Origin: Chthoniobacterales bacterium
Lineage (GTDB): Bacteria > Verrucomicrobiota > Verrucomicrobiia > Chthoniobacterales > UBA10450
Length of the DNA stretch: 64,000 nucleotides
Assembly (NCBI GenBank): GCA_035274845.1
Contig: DATENU010000004.1
Location: forward strand, 1-64,000
Direction of reading: 5' to 3'
A program made the translations under genes and the position numbers. Below, piece by piece: positions 59,864 to 64,000 of the stretch. The stretch's first letter is position 1. Every line of letters begins with the position of its first letter. The notes under the pieces were generated by a model, which did not search any database, was not told the DNA's origin, and saw nothing but the letters and a program-made list of their open reading frames with translations.

Positions 59864-60970
59864 TCACCCCGCTTTCTCCTCCATCTCGCGCAACCAGCTG
59901 CGATAAATCTCCGGGGAAATTTCCGAGGGCTTAATCTCGCTTCGTCCTCCCCAGAAAACGTTCGTGTAGGAAACCGGAATCCCGCACGACTCCAGGTGGC
60001 GGTCGATCGCCCGCTTGTGTTCGAGAAGCAGTTCCTTGTCGGTCCCGTGCGCGACCGCCATGATGTTGACGTTCCGAAATTCCGGCCCCGCCTCGCGCCA
60101 ATAGCAGTGAGTGAGAATGTGATGCCGCCCAACTTCGCCGCCCGCTTCAACCTCCCGCCCAACTGGCACCGCCCAATGAAAAAGCGCGTTGAAACGCGTG
60201 ACGCGAATACCGCCGGCTGACGGCTTCACATGCTCGAGGAACGTCGAGAACCGCCCGACAACCTTCCGCCCCTGGAGCGATTCGGCGATCTGGAAAAATT
60301 CATCCAAAGCAACATCGGCTTCCGCGGCGCGCCCTTTCCAGGGCGACGGCGCAATCTCCGCTGGCTCCAACTCCCGTTTCAGCGCGACGAGCACTTTCCA
60401 ATCGAGATCGCTGAGTTCAGCCACATAAACCGGCGCCATCGTCGCCGGCACATCGGCCTTGCTCCCCGGCTCAATCGTCTTGCGCCGGACATGCCCCACC
60501 CCCAGGGTGAAAATCCCTTTGGCCGGCATCAACCGGAAATGGTCCGCGCCCACGATCTTCGCCAGCAACTCGCCGTGACGTTGCAGCGAAAACTGCCTCG
60601 GAACCTTCAAGGTCGTCCAAAGCTTATATTCCGAACCCGCGGTAACGGTGTCGGTCGAACGCAAGACCACGTGGCCGGAAAACGGATCACATTGCGACAT
60701 GTAATCGAAAGCCGCGTCGACTCTCTCGGGGCCGACTTTCCACGCGACCAGGGCGCCATCCGCCAGATTGGTCGCGAGGAGCGTCTGCCTTACCCGGCGC
60801 ACTGTCCCCGCCTCCAGCATGGCCCTGATTCGCGCCATGACGGTTTCGACTGGAACACCGGAGCGCCGCGCAATTTCCTCAAACGGTTCGCGAACGAACC
60901 CGTCGATCTTGTCTTCCGAGATCGCGAGAATTTTGGCGTTAATCGGATCGTTGTGTTCGACCGGTAGCAT
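59864..60970 (-). CDS. fused Lrp/AsnC-type, siroheme-decarboxylase (AhbA/B)-like protein
   Basis: 368 residues made of two AsnC-like halves. The first (1-~180) begins with a helix-turn-helix (FEEIARRSGVPVETVMARIRAM) and an effector-type domain. The second (~185-345) contains RFSTFLEHVKPSAGGIRVTRFNAL-like sequence; the VGRFS..H.....RFNAL..W pattern is that of AhbA/NirD-NirH siroheme decarboxylases, in which the partners are usually separate subunits. It could make heme by the alternative siroheme pathway or be a regulator. No neighbouring haem genes are in view, so the role is undecided. Confidence 0.7.
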   Translation of the reverse strand: MLPVEHNDPINAKILAISEDKIDGFVREPFEEIARRSGVPVETVMARIRAMLEAGTVRRVRQTLLATNLADGALVAWKVGPERVDAAFDYMSQCDPFSGHVVLRSTDTVTAGSEYKLWTTLKVPRQFSLQRHGELLAKIVGADHFRLMPAKGIFTLGVGHVRRKTIEPGSKADVPATMAPVYVAELSDLDWKVLVALKRELEPAEIAPSPWKGRAAEADVALDEFFQIAESLQGRKVVGRFSTFLEHVKPSAGGIRVTRFNALFHWAVPVGREVEAGGEVGRHHILTHCYWREAGPEFRNVNIMAVAHGTDKELLLEHKRAIDRHLESCGIPVSYTNVFWGGRSEIKPSEISPEIYRSWLREMEEKAG

Positions 60971-61035
60971 CTGCTGCTAGATAGCCATCAGCCGATGCCC
61001 TTGTCCATTCTTGGAGAGGCGATTCAGCGGGCCGC

Positions 61036-61866
61036 CTAGTTGATCTTGATCAACTCGACGTCAAAGACGAGATCGCCGCTGACCGGTCCCTGCCCGGCGT
61101 AAGCAAGCGATTCGGGAATCCACAACCGGCGCTTCTCGCCTTCGACCATCAGCTGCAAACCTTCGGTCCATCCGGGAATGACGCGATTGAGCGGGAAGGT
61201 TGCCGGCTCGTGGCGGGCATAAGAGCTGTCGAAGAGTTTTCCATCAGTGGTCCAACCGGAATAATTCACTGTTACTGAACTCGTTCTTGCCGGGTGCTCC
61301 TTGCCCGTGCCGGTTTTGAGAATCTTGTAGCTGAGGCCGCTCGCGGTGCGCTTTGCATCGTCCGGCGGGCGCTGGACGTCATCGGGGGCTTTGGTTGGAT
61401 CGGAGGAGACCTCTTTGGCCCCCGGCGCCTTGAATGAAATCAATTCGACATCGAAAACCAGCATGCCAGCGGGCCGGCCCTCCTTGCCCTTGTAGGCCAG
61501 GTTTTCGGGAATCCAAAACCGGCGGTTTTCTCCCGCGACCATGAGCTGAACGCCCTCGGTCCATCCCGGGATCACTTTATCGAGCGCAAAGGTGGCCGGC
61601 TTCCCTCGCGAGACGGAGCTGTCGAAGCTTTTACCGTCCGTTGTCCAGCCGGTGTAATGGACCGTGACGACATCACTCTTCGCCGGATGGGCGGCGCCTT
61701 TGCCTGGCCGCAAAACCTTCGATGCCAGACCGGAATCGGTCTTTTGCGCGTCATTCGGTGGTGCTGCCACATCGTCCGGCGGCGAAATCGGCCAGGCCGA
61801 GGGAGCGAGAGAAACACTCAGCAGGAAAGCAAGCGCAGCGATCCCCGATCTCCTTTTCATTTTCAA
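61036..61866 (-). CDS. exported double FKBP-type peptidyl-prolyl isomerase
   Basis: 276 residues with a signal peptide (IAALAFLLSVSLAPSAW). Two FKBP domains in tandem at ~45-145 and ~170-275; each contains VTVHYTGWTTDGKSFDSS or VTVNYSGWTTDGKLFDSS, and VIPGWTEGVQLM followed by RRFWIPENLAY or RRLWIPESLAY. Aromatic residues of the active site are retained in both. It should assist folding in the periplasm. The ATG overlaps the hpf stop (ATGA). Confidence 0.93.
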   Translation of the reverse strand: MKMKRRSGIAALAFLLSVSLAPSAWPISPPDDVAAPPNDAQKTDSGLASKVLRPGKGAAHPAKSDVVTVHYTGWTTDGKSFDSSVSRGKPATFALDKVIPGWTEGVQLMVAGENRRFWIPENLAYKGKEGRPAGMLVFDVELISFKAPGAKEVSSDPTKAPDDVQRPPDDAKRTASGLSYKILKTGTGKEHPARTSSVTVNYSGWTTDGKLFDSSYARHEPATFPLNRVIPGWTEGLQLMVEGEKRRLWIPESLAYAGQGPVSGDLVFDVELIKIN

Positions 61867-62438
61867 TTTGCCGTCGGCTCGATCAGTCCGAAATCACCGC
61901 TCCGGCGGCGGTAGAGCACGTTGACCCGCGCGCTCCGCGCATTCAGGAAAACCAGAAATTGCCGGTGCGACATTTCCAACTGAAGCACGGCCTCATCCAC
62001 AAACATTGGCTTCACCGGCAGGCGTTCCGTGCGGACGACAGCATGCTCGTGGTGTTCCTCCTCTTCGACCGGCTCGGGATGGAGAACGTGCTCCTCGAGA
62101 TGCTGCACGATGTCCTTGCGCGGCCGGTGTTTTCGCATCAACCGCGTCTTATACTTGCGCATCTGCCGCGCGACTTTGTCCGTGACCGCATCGATCGCGG
62201 CATACATGTCGTCGGTTTCCTCGCAGGCTTCGATGGTGATGTGATTCGAGCAGACCAGGACGACCTCGGCGGAATGCCGGTACTTTTCCACCTCGAGGAT
62301 GACATGCGCTTCGATGATCTTGGGATAATCGAGGTGCAGGCCCTCGATCTTCCGCGTGCAATAATCATTGATCGCGTCGGTGATGTGGAGATGACGTCCG
62401 GTGACTTTGACGTCGGGGTGAGCGTTGGTCGTTATCAT
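61863..62438 (-). CDS. hpf: ribosome hibernation-promoting factor, long form
   Basis: 191 residues. The N-terminal beta-alpha domain (VKVTGRHLHITDAINDYCTRKI, then EVVLVCSNHITIEACEETDD and DKVARQMRKYKTRL) binds the 30S decoding centre. An acidic His/Glu linker leads to the C-terminal dimerisation domain (VKPMFVDEAVLQLEMSHRQFLVFLNA), so it can form 100S ribosomes. A good ribosome binding site AAAGGAG lies 5 bases before the ATG. Follows lptB as in many Gram-negatives, but without the rpoN often found between. Confidence 0.94.
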   Translation of the reverse strand: MITTNAHPDVKVTGRHLHITDAINDYCTRKIEGLHLDYPKIIEAHVILEVEKYRHSAEVVLVCSNHITIEACEETDDMYAAIDAVTDKVARQMRKYKTRLMRKHRPRKDIVQHLEEHVLHPEPVEEEEHHEHAVVRTERLPVKPMFVDEAVLQLEMSHRQFLVFLNARSARVNVLYRRRSGDFGLIEPTAN

Positions 62439-62451
62439 GGGGCTCCTTTCG

Positions 62452-63237
62452 TTACATTTGGAAACGCTCGCCGAGATATAACTGGCGGCTGATCGGGTCG
62501 TTGATGAGAAAATCCTTCGTGCCTTCGCTCTCGACGCGGCCTTCGTAAATGAGATAGGCGCGGTCGACGATGGAAAGCGTTTCGCGCACGTTGTGGTCCG
62601 TAATCAAAATGGCGAGACCGGATTTGCGGAGATTGACCACGATCTGCTGAACATCATAGACCGCAATCGGGTCCACGCCGCTGAAAGGTTCGTCCAGCAT
62701 GAGCAAACTCGGTTCGGTCACGAGCGAGCGCGCGATAGTCAGGCGCCGTTTTTCACCGCCGCTGAGGGTGATCGCGGTGTTTTTCGCGATCCGTTCGATG
62801 CCAAATTGATGGAGTAATTCATCGCACCGCTGGCGCCGCTCGTATTTGCTCAGCGGCAGGGTCTCGAGGATCGCCAGGATGTTTTGCTCCACCGTCATCT
62901 TGCGGAAGATCGATTCCTCCTGCGGGAGATAACCCATGCCGAGCCGGGCGCGTTTATACATCGGATATTTCGTGACATCCGTTCCGGAAAAAATCACCCG
63001 CCCGTTGTTCGGCCGGACCAGCCCGACAATCATGTAAAAGCTGGTCGTCTTTCCTGCTCCGTTTGGACCGAGCAGACCGACAATTTCGCCCGCGCGCACC
63101 TTGATATCGATTCCGTTAACCACGGCGCGGCCGCCATAGATTTTCACCAGCTGCTCCGTGGAAAGAACAAACTCCTGCGCCCCCGGTTCGATGGAGGCCG
63201 CGGCGGGCGGGGAGAGGGCTTCAGTTTGGCCGATCAT
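62452..63237 (-). CDS. lptB: LPS export ABC transporter ATP-binding protein
   Basis: 261 residues. Walker A GPNGAGKTT, Q-loop GYLPQEESIFRKMTVEQN, signature LSGGEKRRLTIARSL, Walker B LLMLDEPFSGVDP and the switch His in ITDHNVRETL. The LPQE..IFR...V..N segment is specific to LptB, which powers LptFG extraction of lipopolysaccharide from the inner membrane. It overlaps the lptA stop (ATGA). Confidence 0.96.
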   Translation of the reverse strand: MIGQTEALSPPAAASIEPGAQEFVLSTEQLVKIYGGRAVVNGIDIKVRAGEIVGLLGPNGAGKTTSFYMIVGLVRPNNGRVIFSGTDVTKYPMYKRARLGMGYLPQEESIFRKMTVEQNILAILETLPLSKYERRQRCDELLHQFGIERIAKNTAITLSGGEKRRLTIARSLVTEPSLLMLDEPFSGVDPIAVYDVQQIVVNLRKSGLAILITDHNVRETLSIVDRAYLIYEGRVESEGTKDFLINDPISRQLYLGERFQM

Positions 63238-63908
63238 GGCTTGGGCGTCGCTTCGGCTTTCGGCGCCTGGCGAATCTCCGTCCGGCTGGGGCCGTTGGTC
63301 TGTAATTGACCGGTTTCGTTCAAAATCATGACCGTTTCCGGGCTGGTCGCCACGTGGATGTTGAGGCCTTGTTGCACCCGCGGATTGCCCGTCAGCTCAA
63401 AGTTGCCGTTCTTCGCCGTGTAAACCGCCTTGTCGGAACGGCCCACCATCCGGCTTGGTTCACCGCCTTCGGTGGCTGGCCTCTCTCGCACCACGCCCAC
63501 ATTCCCTTCCACAATGGCCCGATCGAGCCCTTCGCTTTGTTTGCTGCTGAGAAAAATTGTCAGCTTGTCTCCCTGGATCTGGAAACGCGGATCGGTCACG
63601 ACAATATGTCCGGTAAAAACACCAGTCGATTTGGCCGAATCGAATACGACTTTATCCGCGTAAATCTCGGTCACGATCGGCTCCTGGCTGGCCGGAGGCG
63701 CCTTTGTTTCCTTCGCCTTCTCCTCCGGACTTTTCTCAGGACTCTCTTTTACCTCTTTCGGTTTCGCGGCGGGAGTCTTTTCCGCGGTTTTTTCCGGCAC
63801 CTTTGCCGGAGTGCGGGTTGAAAGCGTCGCGGGCGCGGAGCCTTGCCCGGAGACAACCCCGGCAAGCGCTCCGAAGCAGAGCACTGAAACAAGGCCGAGT
63901 TTTCTCAT
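63234..63908 (-). CDS. lptA: LptA/OstA-like periplasmic LPS transport protein
   Basis: 224 residues with a signal peptide (GLVSVLCFGALAGVVSG). Residues ~25-75 are a Lys/Pro/Glu/Ala-rich linker. The OstA jellyroll follows: EIYADKVVFDSAKSTGVFTG, RFQIQGDKLTIFLSS, AIVEGNVGVVRERP and SDKAVYTAKNGNFELTGNPRV. It forms the periplasmic bridge for lipopolysaccharide. Overlaps lptB (ATGA) and the gene upstream (ATGA). Confidence 0.88.
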   Translation of the reverse strand: MRKLGLVSVLCFGALAGVVSGQGSAPATLSTRTPAKVPEKTAEKTPAAKPKEVKESPEKSPEEKAKETKAPPASQEPIVTEIYADKVVFDSAKSTGVFTGHIVVTDPRFQIQGDKLTIFLSSKQSEGLDRAIVEGNVGVVRERPATEGGEPSRMVGRSDKAVYTAKNGNFELTGNPRVQQGLNIHVATSPETVMILNETGQLQTNGPSRTEIRQAPKAEATPKP

Positions 63909-64000
63909 TCGTGTTCTTCCCGCGGCGTTCGGGCCTTTCCGCGGACTACCATCTTCACATTTCCCGCCAGGGTTCCCTGCCGGGTCAGCATTTCAAACTC
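63905..64000 (-). CDS. C-terminal end of an LptC/OstA-like protein, continuing past the right edge
   Basis: The last 31 codons are open to the window edge and end at a TGA that overlaps the lptA ATG. The fragment contains EMLTRQGTLAGNVKMVVRG, the beta-strand pattern of LptC or OstA domains (QG.L.GNV). Position just before lptA supports lptC or a second OstA protein. Too short to decide. Confidence 0.6.
   Translation of the reverse strand, partial: EFEMLTRQGTLAGNVKMVVRGKARTPREEHE

Overview
The window is about 60% G+C and densely coded. It looks like chromosome from a Gram-negative, outer-membrane bacterium, most likely Verrucomicrobiota (Spartobacteria/Chthoniobacterales-like). That placement is inference. 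It rests on an lptA-lptB-hpf block, many exported hypothetical proteins, a fused AsnC/siroheme-decarboxylase-type gene, few Shine-Dalgarno sites, and abundant short intergenic palindromes. No rRNA, tRNA, integrase, transposase or CRISPR array was seen.

Layout. 1-4661 (minus): a very large Rhs/YD-repeat protein, open at the left edge, coupled to a small secreted proline-rich protein. 4919-17593 (minus): a six-gene, tightly coupled operon. Read from its promoter it holds a highly reducing type I polyketide synthase (KS-AT-DH-MT-ER-KR-ACP), a free-standing condensation domain, a fatty-acid desaturase, a MacB-type ATPase and permease, and a LolA-like periplasmic protein. A glutamine-dependent asparagine synthetase is divergent at 17810. 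19809-23694: TPR, exported and amidase genes. 23799-27662 (plus): ECF sigma factor, a small acidic protein, GAF protein, subtilase, and a CobW-like protein with a histidine tail. 27779-36920: a signalling/conflict-like block with a TPR-S/SLOG-like/nucleotide-cyclase fusion, a second SLOG-type protein, and an operon of secreted protein, CHASE2-cyclase and CHAT-TPR protease. 37042-37784: a HicBA pair and a small OB-like protein. 37861-46892 (minus): two hybrid histidine kinases, the larger carrying about 13 tandem 92-residue HAMP units. 47291-54374: RNA-binding protein, IF-1, a zinc-ribbon protein, membrane proteins, racemase-like and GNAT genes, and paired paralogues. 54601-58643 (plus): 5'-3' exonuclease, guaD, nadC, birA. 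58729-64000 (minus): trpD, AsnC/Ahb-like, double FKBP, hpf, lptB, lptA and the end of one more Lpt-type gene.

How the genes may work together. The PKS operon has every part needed to make a reduced, SAM-methylated, possibly desaturated acyl chain (PKS, desaturase), to hand it off the carrier through a condensation/PapA-like acyltransferase, and to move a lipid product toward the outer membrane (MacB-type pump plus LolA-like carrier). The 23.8-37 kb block gathers two class III cyclases, two SLOG-type predicted nucleotide sensors, a subtilase and a CHAT caspase-like protease, a set of parts typical of bacterial conflict or stress signalling.

A second theme is short palindromic repeats that sit directly at gene ends. 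In at least three places they supply the stop codon, and in up to three others they appear to have been absorbed in frame into coding sequence.
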